Shown piece after piece: positions 42,167 through 51,185 of a stretch of DNA of 64,000 nucleotides. Every line of letters starts with the position of its first letter. Within the stretch, counting starts at the first letter, position 1. The notes beneath the pieces are model-generated. The model saw only the letters and a list, made by a program, of their open reading frames with translations. It did no database searches and was not told the origin of the DNA. The DNA is from Clostridiales bacterium (GTDB lineage Bacteria > Bacillota > Clostridia > Christensenellales > UBA1242), in assembly GCA_015069395.1 (NCBI GenBank), contig SVIR01000001.1, positions 132,392 to 196,391 of the forward strand. The letters run 5' to 3'. Made by a program: the position numbers and the translations under genes.

Positions 42167-42244
42167 ATTTTCACCTCTTAAAATTATTTTAACTTATTTT
42201 GATTAAGCTTGTCAACATTTGGACATATTTTGATAGGAGGAGTT

Positions 42245-42556
42245 ATGGATATAAGGTGCAGAAAGACCCGTTGTATTTACAACGATAGATATACTTGCAA
42301 GGCAAAGGATATTGTAGTGAGAAAAAACTGTGAATGTGGAGATTATCAAAAAGGAAACGAAAAGGCTGTAGATAAGACAAAATGGCTTTTTACAGACAAT
42401 CCCCCCGTCTACGCACTTCAAAGAGATACATCAAAAATGAAAATAGGTTGCAAGGCAGATTGTTTGTTTAATTGTGAGGGAAAGTGCGTCGCAAATGGTA
42501 TAACTTTAAATGACATCAAAGAAAAGCCTATGTGTGTGACTTTCTTAAAAAGATAG
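42245..42556 (+). CDS. DUF1540-like Cys-rich protein, two CxxxxCxxNxxxxCxA units (start corrected from 42209)
   Basis: CRKTRCIYNDRYTCKAKDIVV and CKADCLFNCEGKCVANGITL; AGGAGG RBS. Confidence 0.75.
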   Translation: MDIRCRKTRCIYNDRYTCKAKDIVVRKNCECGDYQKGNEKAVDKTKWLFTDNPPVYALQRDTSKMKIGCKADCLFNCEGKCVANGITLNDIKEKPMCVTFLKR

Positions 42557-42588
42557 GTTGATGTGCAAAATGTTTAGAAAAAAAAGTG

Positions 42589-42617
42589 TTGCAAAGTGGA
42601 CAAATCTGTTGTATAAT
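42589..42617 (+). promoter_or_regulatory. Promoter TTGCAA-17-TATAAT, 6 nt before the ATG at 42624
   Basis: Canonical hexamers and spacing; no SD. Confidence 0.7.
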
Positions 42618-42623
42618 ATAATT

Positions 42624-43859
42624 ATGGAAGAAAGGTTTTATTCAATAGACATACAAAAGATAGTTTCTGAGCAAGACAAAGCAACAGCACCAAAAGATGC
42701 AGATGGTTTGCTCAAAGATTTTTTTGCAGTTGACTTTTTGCAAAGAAAACAAGAAAACAAATTGCTTGGAGATTTTGACGCTGAGGGAAATTATAAAATA
42801 GACGACAAAAAAATAATAGAACAATTGCACATAGTCCCTAAGAAGTTTGACAACAAAGAAGGCGATGTGGTTTATATGCACACAAAACTTGAAACATTTT
42901 TATTGAACTATAAAATTGTATTTGAGATTTCTACTTCATTTTGCAATGCCTATCTTTATTTAATAGAAATTGAACAAGGCGTCGAAGAAGACATCAAACA
43001 CGTTACATTGCTTGATTCGGTTTTGGATACATATTCTCCAAAGTTTAAAGAAGAAGTTTATAAACTTTGGAAGGTTTATTTAGAAGAAGATATTTATGAC
43101 AAAAACGATTATCTGCTCAATTTGTTGAAATCACAGGAAGAGAAATATCAATTTAATAAAGAGCTTTTTGAAATTTTGTCACAACTTTATATGGTGAGAA
43201 TGTTGAAGGTTTTGGATTCTTGTGGAGAACTTGGAGAAAAGATCAAAGCAGAATATAAACAAACAATCGAAAGGCTTGGATTGAAAGACCCCTCTGTTTT
43301 GCAAGACAATTCAAGGTTGAAACAAGTTTTAGACTCAATAATCAAAAAGCATGATGCTTTTAAAGAAATTGCTAAAACAAGCGAAGGAGCGCAAGTTGTT
43401 GCTGGATTTGCTCAACCAATCAAAAAGATAACAGCTGTTGTTAAAGAAGTTGCAAACACCGAAATGCCAGCGAAAGAAGAGAAAAAAGATGCGAAAAAGG
43501 GAGCCTCTAAGCCAGCAAAGAAAAAAGGAAAAGTTAAGGCAAAAGGAAAGTCTGCACCATCTAAAGGCGCGTCTTTCAGTATGAAAAAATATTTTGGCTA
43601 TTCTTATCCCGTTGTTAATGTTGCTTCAAGTGGGGGAAAGAAAAAAGAAGAGAAAACAATAGAGAAACCTAAAGAGCCTCCAAAGGTGGTTGCAAAACCC
43701 CCAATCGAGCCGGTAAAGCCAGTGAAGCCACCTAAAGAATCGGAGGTTTCCGATAGTATGTCTCAAATGTTGGGAGATTTTTTTGCAACTCCTACGGCGA
43801 CTAAAAACAGCAATCCTAAACTCGATAAAAATCCATCAGGCAAAGAAAGAGTATTATAA
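42624..43859 (+). CDS. Hypothetical protein with Lys/Pro/Ala-rich low-complexity C-terminal region (start corrected from 42558)
   Basis: 411-aa ORF; C-term KKDAKKGASKPAKKKGKVKAKGKSAPSKG... Confidence 0.7.
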   Translation: MEERFYSIDIQKIVSEQDKATAPKDADGLLKDFFAVDFLQRKQENKLLGDFDAEGNYKIDDKKIIEQLHIVPKKFDNKEGDVVYMHTKLETFLLNYKIVFEISTSFCNAYLYLIEIEQGVEEDIKHVTLLDSVLDTYSPKFKEEVYKLWKVYLEEDIYDKNDYLLNLLKSQEEKYQFNKELFEILSQLYMVRMLKVLDSCGELGEKIKAEYKQTIERLGLKDPSVLQDNSRLKQVLDSIIKKHDAFKEIAKTSEGAQVVAGFAQPIKKITAVVKEVANTEMPAKEEKKDAKKGASKPAKKKGKVKAKGKSAPSKGASFSMKKYFGYSYPVVNVASSGGKKKEEKTIEKPKEPPKVVAKPPIEPVKPVKPPKESEVSDSMSQMLGDFFATPTATKNSNPKLDKNPSGKERVL

Positions 43860-43890
43860 AAAAAAGACAAGTTTTGCTTGTCTTTTTTTT
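43858..43890. terminator. Bidirectional intrinsic terminator
   Basis: AAAAGACAAG-TTTTG-CTTGTCTTTT. Confidence 0.8.
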
Positions 43891-43894
43891 GTTT

Positions 43895-44467
43895 TTAACC
43901 AACTGTTCTGTCCTTGATTCCTTTTTGTTTTCTAGTTTGAACTACGTGCGCTTTAATTTGTTTTACTGAGTCGTCACTCTTGATTTGGTCTGCACAAGGT
44001 ATGCCATAACGTTTGGCGAGTTCTAGGTTTCTAGCTACGATAAACTCTAAACTATTTGCGTATAATGTCGCTGATCTTAAAAGCTCTGAAGCATATCTTT
44101 TTGGATCTGAGTTTTTAAGTTTTGCGATCTCGTCAAAATTCTTTTTGCAGGCTTCAATATCAGGCACTTGAATTGATACTCCTTTTTCCTGCAATTTTTT
44201 CAATGGGCTTTTTCCGTTTGTAGCAAATCTTTCAGGATCAATTTGATTTCTGAAGTTGTCAGCACTTGCACAAAGTTTTCCCATAATTTCAATATATCTA
44301 AAACAAGTTTCAAGATCTTCGGTTTCTGACTTTGAGATCGAACTCAAAGCTTTGAAATATTCGAGCCCGATGCCTACGCTCGTTTCTAATGTTTGTCTGT
44401 AGCTTTTATAGTATTCTTCAAGGTCTTGAGAGTAATCTAAGGTCATAGTTCTAAGTTCTTCGCTCAT
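43895..44467 (-). CDS. Hypothetical helical cytoplasmic protein
   Basis: 190-aa ORF with SD (GGAGGA upstream on the minus strand); family not recognised. Confidence 0.65.
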   Translation of the reverse strand: MSEELRTMTLDYSQDLEEYYKSYRQTLETSVGIGLEYFKALSSISKSETEDLETCFRYIEIMGKLCASADNFRNQIDPERFATNGKSPLKKLQEKGVSIQVPDIEACKKNFDEIAKLKNSDPKRYASELLRSATLYANSLEFIVARNLELAKRYGIPCADQIKSDDSVKQIKAHVVQTRKQKGIKDRTVG

Positions 44468-44616
44468 ATTTTCCTCCGTCTATATAACTATATTGTAACA
44501 CAATTTTTTTTGTTTGTAAATAGTCTTTTGTCAATTTAGGTGTTTACATAAAAACTTTTTAAGAAACTGTATATTTTGAGAGTTTGTTTTTCAAGATAAT
44601 TTAAAGTGGTGGGGTT

Positions 44617-46137
44617 ATGAAAAACAAAATTGGTAAAGGAGCATTGATACTTTTGGCAAGTGGACTGATTTGCAAAGTTTTGGGGGCTTTGTTTAGGCTT
44701 CCACTTACAAATCTTATTGGAATTGAAGGGATTGGTGTTTTTCAACTTGTTATGGCTCTTTATAGTTTTGCGCTTGTAATAACATGTGGTGGTATTACTA
44801 CCTCGCTATCAAAATTGATTAGTTCAGCAAGAGCAAGAAAAGATTATCGAAAAATCAAAACTTATCTATCGAGAGCTCTTATTGTTGGGGTTGGAATAGG
44901 ATTTGCGTTGGGCGTTGTTTTTTTAATATTCGGTAAAAAAATCTCGTTGTTTCAAGGAATTGAATCAAATAATTCATATTACTTGTTTGTTTTTCTATTG
45001 CCATTGGGAGCAGGACTTAGCGCACTGAGAGGTTTTTTTCAAGGGTATGAAAATATGCTCCCTACAGCAGTAAGTCAAGTTGTTGAGCAAGTGTTTAAGT
45101 TTGCCTTTGGTCTTTTGTTTGCTTTTTTCTTTGCAAAAAAAAGTGTAGCAAATGGAGTTTTTGGTGCTTTTTTAGGGATAACATTGAGTGAGGTTGTGGC
45201 TTTATTGTTTTTGTCTACAGTGTATCTTTTGAGAAGAAAAAAACATTTTCCGAAATTTGATTTAGCAAAACTGAAATTTGCAAGAAAAGAATTTGATATG
45301 GCAAATTTTCCATTGACGCTTTCTGCATCAATACTCCCTCTGGTAAATGCTTTTGATGGCCTAGTGATAGTTCCAAGACTTGTGCAAGCAGGTTTTTCAA
45401 ATAGTGTTGCAACACAACTTTTTGGTTTGCAATCTGGGGTGGTGGGGGCTATTTTAAACTTCCCTCTAATTATTTCTATGGCAGTAACTACAGCTTTGTT
45501 GCCAAATATTTCTTATACGATTTCAAGGGGTATAGCAGGAAGAACTATGGTGGAAAAAGGTTTTAGGGCATTGTTTTATTTAATTTTACCCACGACATTT
45601 GGGGTGGTAGCAATTTCAAAACAAGTTTTTGACTTAGTTTACGTAGATATGTCAGCAGAGCTTTTGGAGATTGCTTTCAACCTTATGTTGTTTGGAGCTT
45701 TTTCAATAATTTTTACAGCTGTTATGCAATATTTGGTAATGTTGCTACAGGCAAACGGTCAATTTTCTTATATATTGATTATTACTTCGATAGGGGGTCT
45801 TGTCAAAGCCGTTTTATCATATAGTTTGGCTGCTGTTTCTGCAATAAACATCTTTGCTTTGGTTGTAGGGAATATTGCACTTATGTCTATCGTTTCAATT
45901 TTGGCTTTGATTAAACTTAAAAGACTTATGATTTTTAAGATAAACTTTCTAGAACTTTTTAATTTGATTTTTGCAACGGCGTTGATGTTTTTGACTGTGT
46001 ATACATTTATAAACTGCAACTATTTTTCTAGTTTGGCAAATATCGTGCTGGCTGTTTTGTTGGGAGTGTTGGTTTATTTTGTTTTCACCTTATCGTTTTT
46101 GATCAAAATGAAGAAAGTTTCAAAAAAGGAGTATTGA
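44617..46137 (+). CDS. Polysaccharide/lipid flippase of the SpoVB/MATE-like superfamily
   Basis: KGALILLASGLICKVLGALFRLPLTNLIGIEGIGVFQ; about 12-14 TM. Confidence 0.88.
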   Translation: MKNKIGKGALILLASGLICKVLGALFRLPLTNLIGIEGIGVFQLVMALYSFALVITCGGITTSLSKLISSARARKDYRKIKTYLSRALIVGVGIGFALGVVFLIFGKKISLFQGIESNNSYYLFVFLLPLGAGLSALRGFFQGYENMLPTAVSQVVEQVFKFAFGLLFAFFFAKKSVANGVFGAFLGITLSEVVALLFLSTVYLLRRKKHFPKFDLAKLKFARKEFDMANFPLTLSASILPLVNAFDGLVIVPRLVQAGFSNSVATQLFGLQSGVVGAILNFPLIISMAVTTALLPNISYTISRGIAGRTMVEKGFRALFYLILPTTFGVVAISKQVFDLVYVDMSAELLEIAFNLMLFGAFSIIFTAVMQYLVMLLQANGQFSYILIITSIGGLVKAVLSYSLAAVSAINIFALVVGNIALMSIVSILALIKLKRLMIFKINFLELFNLIFATALMFLTVYTFINCNYFSSLANIVLAVLLGVLVYFVFTLSFLIKMKKVSKKEY

Positions 46138-46175
46138 TTGGCATTGTTTTGTTAAAAATGACGGTGGAGGTTTTT

Positions 46176-46451
46176 ATGAACAAAACAGAATTTATTGCAC
46201 AAATATCAAAGAAAACGCAAATTCCAAAATCTAAGTGTGATTTGTTTTTAAACGAGTTTAGGGCTTTGATTTTGGAAGCCTGTTCAAAGGGTGATAGTAT
46301 CAATATTCGAAACTTTGGAAAATTTTCGCTTGAAGAAAAGGCGTCTCGAAAATTTTTAAATCCTCAAACTATGAGATATTATGTGTGCAAACCTAAAAAG
46401 ATAATTTCTTTTAAAGGTTTTAAAAATTTTAAGTATGCAGTAAACAAATAA
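46176..46451 (+). CDS. HU/IHF-family DNA-binding protein (start corrected from 46134)
   Basis: MNKTEFIAQISKKTQIPKSKCDLFLNEF...GDSINIRNFGKFSL; GGAGG RBS. Confidence 0.85.
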   Translation: MNKTEFIAQISKKTQIPKSKCDLFLNEFRALILEACSKGDSINIRNFGKFSLEEKASRKFLNPQTMRYYVCKPKKIISFKGFKNFKYAVNK

Positions 46452-46458
46452 AAATCGC

Positions 46459-46487
46459 TTTTCAATTATATTTTTTTATGTTATGAT
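46459..46487 (+). promoter_or_regulatory. Promoter TTTTCA-17-TATGAT, 6 nt before the GTG of dus
   Basis: Extended TG-T-TATGAT; no SD. Confidence 0.6.
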
Positions 46488-46493
46488 TTAAGC

Positions 46494-47417
46494 GTGAAAA
46501 TTAAAGATGTAGACTTTTCAAACAATCCTCTTCTGCTCGCACCAATGGCAGGAGTTACAGATGTCGGCTTTAGAGCTCTGGCATCTTCTTTTGGTGCAGA
46601 TGCGACGGTTACAGAAATGCTTTCTGCACGTGCAATGGCACACAATCCAAAAAAGACAGAGTTTTTGACTTTGACAACACAAGAAGAAAAGATAAAGATT
46701 GCTCAGATCTTTGGGCATGAAGAAGACTATATGCAACGTGCTATTCAAAGCCCTATGCTTTCAAAATTTGATTCGTTTGATATAAACATGGGGTGTCCTG
46801 CTCCAAAAATTGTCAAAAATGGTGAAGGTGGTGCACTTATGGACAATCCAGTTCTTGCAAGCAAAATTATTTCATGTTGCAAAAAGTCCACGGATAAACC
46901 TTTGTCTGTTAAATTTAGAAAAGGGAACAAATCAGAAAACTTTTTAGAATTTGCGAGAATGTGTGAAGAAAGTGGTGCAGATTTTGTAACATTTCACTCA
47001 AGAACTGTAGAGCAAGGGTATAGTGGAAAAGCAGACTTAGAGGCAATTGCTAAGGTAAAATCAAACTTGAAAATTCCGGTAATTGGAAATGGGGATGTAG
47101 TTGATCAAAAATCATATGAAGCTATGAAGCAAACTGGAGTTGATGGGATTATGGTAGGCAGAGGTTCTATGGGAAAACCTTGGCTTTTTGCAGAGCTAAA
47201 AAACTTGAATGTCAATTATAAAAAGATTGATGTCGTAAGAAAACACGTTGAGATTTTGAGAACTTATTTTGAAGAGTCTTGGCTCAAACTTTACATAAGA
47301 AAACATCTCTTGTGGTATGCCAGTGATTTGCCAATGTCTTCCAGTCTTAGATTAAAGCTCGCTACTTGTGACAATATAGACGATTGTTTGCAAATTTTGC
47401 AAGAAGCTTTTGCTTGA
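46494..47417 (+). CDS. dus: tRNA-dihydrouridine synthase
   Basis: LLLAPMAGVTDVGFRALASSFGAD, DINMGCPAPKIVKNGEGGALM. Confidence 0.95.
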   Translation: MKIKDVDFSNNPLLLAPMAGVTDVGFRALASSFGADATVTEMLSARAMAHNPKKTEFLTLTTQEEKIKIAQIFGHEEDYMQRAIQSPMLSKFDSFDINMGCPAPKIVKNGEGGALMDNPVLASKIISCCKKSTDKPLSVKFRKGNKSENFLEFARMCEESGADFVTFHSRTVEQGYSGKADLEAIAKVKSNLKIPVIGNGDVVDQKSYEAMKQTGVDGIMVGRGSMGKPWLFAELKNLNVNYKKIDVVRKHVEILRTYFEESWLKLYIRKHLLWYASDLPMSSSLRLKLATCDNIDDCLQILQEAFA

Positions 47418-47483
47418 TTTTTGCTTAAAATGTTTTGAAATCTTTTTGAAATGTTGTAAACTAGATTTGAAAGGATTGAAATT

Positions 47484-48653
47484 ATGAAAAGGACGATAAG
47501 AGATTTAAAAAATATTAAAGGAAAACGTATTTTGTTGCGCTGTGATTTTAATGTGCCATTGGACAATTATGGAGATATTTTGGACGATACAAGAATTGTC
47601 GCAGAATTGCCTACAATTGCATATCTAAATCAAAAAGGGGCAAAGCTTATTGTATGTTCTCACTTGGGCAGACCAAAAGGATTTGACAAATATTTGTCAT
47701 TGTTTCCAGTTGCTGTTTATTTAATGAAGCATTTCCCAAACAAGGTTAAATTCTGTAGCAAAGTTGTTGGTCCAGAAGTTGACAATGCTGTAGAAAAGCT
47801 TAACGACGGAGAAATTTTGGTACTTGAGAATTTGAGATTTAATGAGGGAGAAGAATTAAACTCACCAGCATTTGTTTCAAAACTTGCAAAACTTGCAGAT
47901 ATTTATGTAGACGATGCTTTTGGCGTAACCCATAGAAAACACGCTTCAAACTATGGAGTCGCTCTTAAACTTCCTAGCGCAATTGGGTTTCTGATTGAAA
48001 AAGAATTGCTAACATTCCAACAAGCGTTCGAACAACCTAAGCATCCTTTCGTAGCAATTTTTGGAGGGGCAAAAGTTGCTGATAAACTCAGCTTGATAAA
48101 CAATGTGATGGACAAAGCCGACACAATCATTATCGGTGGAGGAATGGCATATACATTTTTGCAGGCTATGGGGCAAAACATAGGAGATTCGATTGTTGCT
48201 CTTGACAAGATAGAAGAAGCTAAAAACGTTTTGAAAAACGCAAAAGAAAAGGGTATAAAGATTTTGTTGCCGATTGACCATGTTGCCTTGATTAAAGATA
48301 AAGACAAGGTTATAAAAACGACAGGTCTTGAAAAAGGAATGGTTGGTCTGGATATTGGCAGAAAGAGTGCAAAATTATTTGTAGACGAAATTTTAAAAGC
48401 TCAACAAATTATTTGGAACGGCCCAGTTGGAAAATACGAAGACAAGAGATTTAAAAACGGAACAATCAAAATTGCTAAAGCAGTTGCAAAGAGTGGAGCT
48501 TATTCGATTGTTGGGGGAGGAGATAGCGTGAGTGCTGTCAATGCAAGTGGCGTTGCTGACCAAATCAACCACCTTTCAACTGGAGGCGGGGCAAGCTTGA
48601 AATTGATGGAAGGGAAAATCTTGCCAGCTATTGAGGTTATTGACACTCTTTAA
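47484..48653 (+). CDS. pgk: Phosphoglycerate kinase
   Basis: GKRILLRCDFNVPLD, SHLGRPKG, GGGDSVSAVN. Confidence 0.98.
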   Translation: MKRTIRDLKNIKGKRILLRCDFNVPLDNYGDILDDTRIVAELPTIAYLNQKGAKLIVCSHLGRPKGFDKYLSLFPVAVYLMKHFPNKVKFCSKVVGPEVDNAVEKLNDGEILVLENLRFNEGEELNSPAFVSKLAKLADIYVDDAFGVTHRKHASNYGVALKLPSAIGFLIEKELLTFQQAFEQPKHPFVAIFGGAKVADKLSLINNVMDKADTIIIGGGMAYTFLQAMGQNIGDSIVALDKIEEAKNVLKNAKEKGIKILLPIDHVALIKDKDKVIKTTGLEKGMVGLDIGRKSAKLFVDEILKAQQIIWNGPVGKYEDKRFKNGTIKIAKAVAKSGAYSIVGGGDSVSAVNASGVADQINHLSTGGGASLKLMEGKILPAIEVIDTL

Positions 48654-48665
48654 TTAGGAGAAAAA

Positions 48666-49409
48666 ATGAAAAAACTTATTATTGGAAATTTTAAAATGAA
48701 TACAAAGCCAAGCGAATTTAAACATTATGCTATGACTTTGGCTACAAAAACAAAAGACACAAAAAATGATGTTGTAGTTTGTCCACCTTTCACTCATTTA
48801 TATGTAGCAAAAGAATTTTTGACAGGAAGCAAAGTTGAGTTTGGAGCTCAAAACATAAACGAAAACGAAAGTGGGGCTTATACTGGAGAAGTTTCTGCTT
48901 CAATGGTAAAAGATTTGGGTGCAAGTTATGTGATCTTGGGACACTCTGAAAGAAGATCTAAGTTTAAAGAATCGGACAGAACTATAAACAAAAAAGTGAA
49001 AACTGCTCTTGCAAATGGATTGAAAGTTGTTTTGTGTGTGGGAGAAAATTTGGTTACAAGAACAAACAAAGAAGCCTCAGCATTTGTAAAAAAACAACTT
49101 GACGATGTTCTAAAGGGTATCTATGAAAACGAACTTGATAGCGTCGTTATTGCCTATGAGCCTATTTGGGCTGTAGGAACTGGAAAAGTTGCTACGATAA
49201 AAGATATTCAATCTATGATTTCAATGATTAGAAAAGAAATCGAAAACCTTTATTCTGCAAAAGCCAGTGAAAAAATCACAATTGTTTATGGGGGAAGCGT
49301 AACTATTCAAAACTATAAAAAAATAGTGGCTTCTGCAGACGGAGTGTTGATTGGTGGGGCTTGTCTCAATGTTGACGACTTCGCAATTATTTGCAGAGAC
49401 AATTACTAA
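48666..49409 (+). CDS. tpiA: Triosephosphate isomerase
   Basis: IGNFKMNTK, VILGHSERRSKFKE, AYEPIWAVGTGKVA. Confidence 0.98.
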   Translation: MKKLIIGNFKMNTKPSEFKHYAMTLATKTKDTKNDVVVCPPFTHLYVAKEFLTGSKVEFGAQNINENESGAYTGEVSASMVKDLGASYVILGHSERRSKFKESDRTINKKVKTALANGLKVVLCVGENLVTRTNKEASAFVKKQLDDVLKGIYENELDSVVIAYEPIWAVGTGKVATIKDIQSMISMIRKEIENLYSAKASEKITIVYGGSVTIQNYKKIVASADGVLIGGACLNVDDFAIICRDNY

Positions 49410-49420
49410 ACGGAGAAAGA

Positions 49421-50524
49421 ATGAAGCATATAGCACTTTATAGAAAATATCGTCCAAAGACTTTTGAAGAAGTTATTGGACAAGAACATATTACAAAAAC
49501 TTTGCAAAATCAAATCAAAAATGACCAAATTGGTCATGCTTATTTGTTTACTGGTTCGAGAGGAACGGGAAAAACAAGCGTTGCCAAGGTTTTTGCCAAG
49601 GCAGTCAATTGCTTGAACACACAAAACGGTTCTGCCTGTGGCGAATGTGAAAATTGTAAGAGGTTGGAGCAAGAAAACGACATTAATATTATTGAAATTG
49701 ATGCCGCTTCAAACAATAAAGTTGACGATATTAGACAAATTAGAGAAAAAGTGAAATTTATGCCTGTTGGGGCTAAGTATAAAGTTTATATTGTGGACGA
49801 AGTTCATATGCTTTCAGATAGTGCTTTTAATGCGCTCTTGAAAACGCTGGAAGAGCCACCTTCTTATGTAATATTTATTTTGGCGACTACAGAAGTTCAT
49901 AAATTACCACAGACGATTTTGTCAAGATGTGTAAGATTTGATTTTCGATATGTTTCTGTAGACGAGCTTTCAAAACATTTAGCAAAAATCTTTGACAAAG
50001 AAAATATAAAATATGACGAAGAAAGCTTGAAGGTTATTGCTAGTGCAGGGGAAGGAAGTGTGAGAGATACTCTTTCAATTGCAGATTCGATTGCTTCATA
50101 TTGCCAAGGAGACATTACAAAAGAAAAGGCGTTGTCTGTTTTGGGGACAACAGATCACAAACTAATTATTGAATTTTTTGATAAGATTCAAGAAAAAGAA
50201 GTGGGCGAGGTTTTGTCGTTGATTGACAAAATAGAAAAAGACGGAAAAAACCTTGCCGTATTTTCAAAAGATTTGTCTAGACACGCGAGAAATTTGCTTA
50301 TTTGCAAAACTTGTAAAGAAGCAAACCAAATGTTAAATTTGACAGAAGACGTTTTTGAAATGTATAAAGTTCAGTCCGAGAAGTTTGTTGAAAAAGATTT
50401 GATAAGATATATGCAAGTTTTTTCAAGTGCCGAGAGTGAGTTGAGGTATGCACTTTCCGTAAGGCTGTTGCTGGAAACGACTTGCTTGACAGCAATGCTT
50501 GGATTTGATGTAAAAAAAAACTGA
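49421..50524 (+). CDS. dnaX: DNA polymerase III gamma/tau subunit, frame-0 (gamma-like) product; start corrected from 49391
   Basis: MKHIALYRKYRPKTFEEVIGQEHI, GSRGTGKTSVAKVFAKAVNC, Zn module CGECENC; frame ends GTA AAA AAA AAC TGA. Confidence 0.96.
   Translation: MKHIALYRKYRPKTFEEVIGQEHITKTLQNQIKNDQIGHAYLFTGSRGTGKTSVAKVFAKAVNCLNTQNGSACGECENCKRLEQENDINIIEIDAASNNKVDDIRQIREKVKFMPVGAKYKVYIVDEVHMLSDSAFNALLKTLEEPPSYVIFILATTEVHKLPQTILSRCVRFDFRYVSVDELSKHLAKIFDKENIKYDEESLKVIASAGEGSVRDTLSIADSIASYCQGDITKEKALSVLGTTDHKLIIEFFDKIQEKEVGEVLSLIDKIEKDGKNLAVFSKDLSRHARNLLICKTCKEANQMLNLTEDVFEMYKVQSEKFVEKDLIRYMQVFSSAESELRYALSVRLLLETTCLTAMLGFDVKKN
50512..50520 (+). promoter_or_regulatory. A9 slippery run in dnaX (predicted frameshift or transcriptional-slippage site)
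   Basis: GTAAAAAAAAACTGA; -1 frame stays open to 50856 and encodes the tau C-terminus. Confidence 0.7.
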
Positions 50525-50856
50525 AAATTGAAAAAGATGCTTCAAAAATTTCTCCATCAAACATTTGGGGCAAAGTGGTGCTTTATTTAAAAGAACACAA
50601 AAAAGTAGCCTTGCATATAGCTTGTGGAGATATAACAAATGCAAAAGTTGTAGAAAACAAATTGATTATACGTTCGAGCGACGATTTTTTGATTGATATT
50701 TTAGAAAATGGAAGAAAAGAAATTGAAAGTGCTATTCGTTGGCAAGGACTTGATTTGCAATTTGAAGTAGTCAAGTTTGAAAGCGACGAACAAAAAATAA
50801 ACAAAGACATAAAAAAGATAGAATCATTTTTCTCAAGAAAAGTGGATATAGAATAA
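50521..50856 (+). CDS. dnaX: tau-specific C-terminal domain of DnaX in the -1 frame
   Basis: -1 frame reads ...VKKKLKIEKDASKISPSNIWGKVVLYLKEHKKVALHIACGDITNAKVVENKLII...; no own RBS. Confidence 0.8.
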   Translation: MKIEKDASKISPSNIWGKVVLYLKEHKKVALHIACGDITNAKVVENKLIIRSSDDFLIDILENGRKEIESAIRWQGLDLQFEVVKFESDEQKINKDIKKIESFFSRKVDIE

Positions 50857-50869
50857 AGGAGAAGTTGAT

Positions 50870-51184
50870 ATGGCATACGGATTTGGTGGTTTTGGTGGCG
50901 GAAATATGCAACAGCTTATGCGCCAAGCACAAAAAATGCAAGAAGATATGAAAAGGATAAGAGAAGAAATTGACAACACTGAATATACATCTTCTGTTGG
51001 AGGTGGAATGGTTGAGGTTGTTATGCTTGGAAACAAGACAATGAAAAAGATTTCTATAAAGCCTCAAGTTGTTGACCCAGACGACGTTGAAATGTTGGAA
51101 GATTTAGTGGTTTCTGCAGTTAATGAATGTCTAAACAAGATAGCAGAAGACGAAAGAAACAAGCTTCCAAATATAGGTATGTAA
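50870..51184 (+). CDS. YbaB/EbfC family nucleoid-associated protein
   Basis: NMQQLMRQAQKMQEDMKRIREE; GGGMVEVVMLGNKTMKKISI; between dnaX and recR. Confidence 0.95.
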   Translation: MAYGFGGFGGGNMQQLMRQAQKMQEDMKRIREEIDNTEYTSSVGGGMVEVVMLGNKTMKKISIKPQVVDPDDVEMLEDLVVSAVNECLNKIAEDERNKLPNIGM

Positions 51185-51185
51185 T

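Noticed and set aside
50522-50524. TGA recoding (as Trp) instead of a frameshift in dnaX
   Set aside because: Other genes end in TGA (for example gltX upstream gene at 11734-11736 and the flippase), TGG is used for Trp, and the tau sequence lies in the -1 frame, not frame 0.
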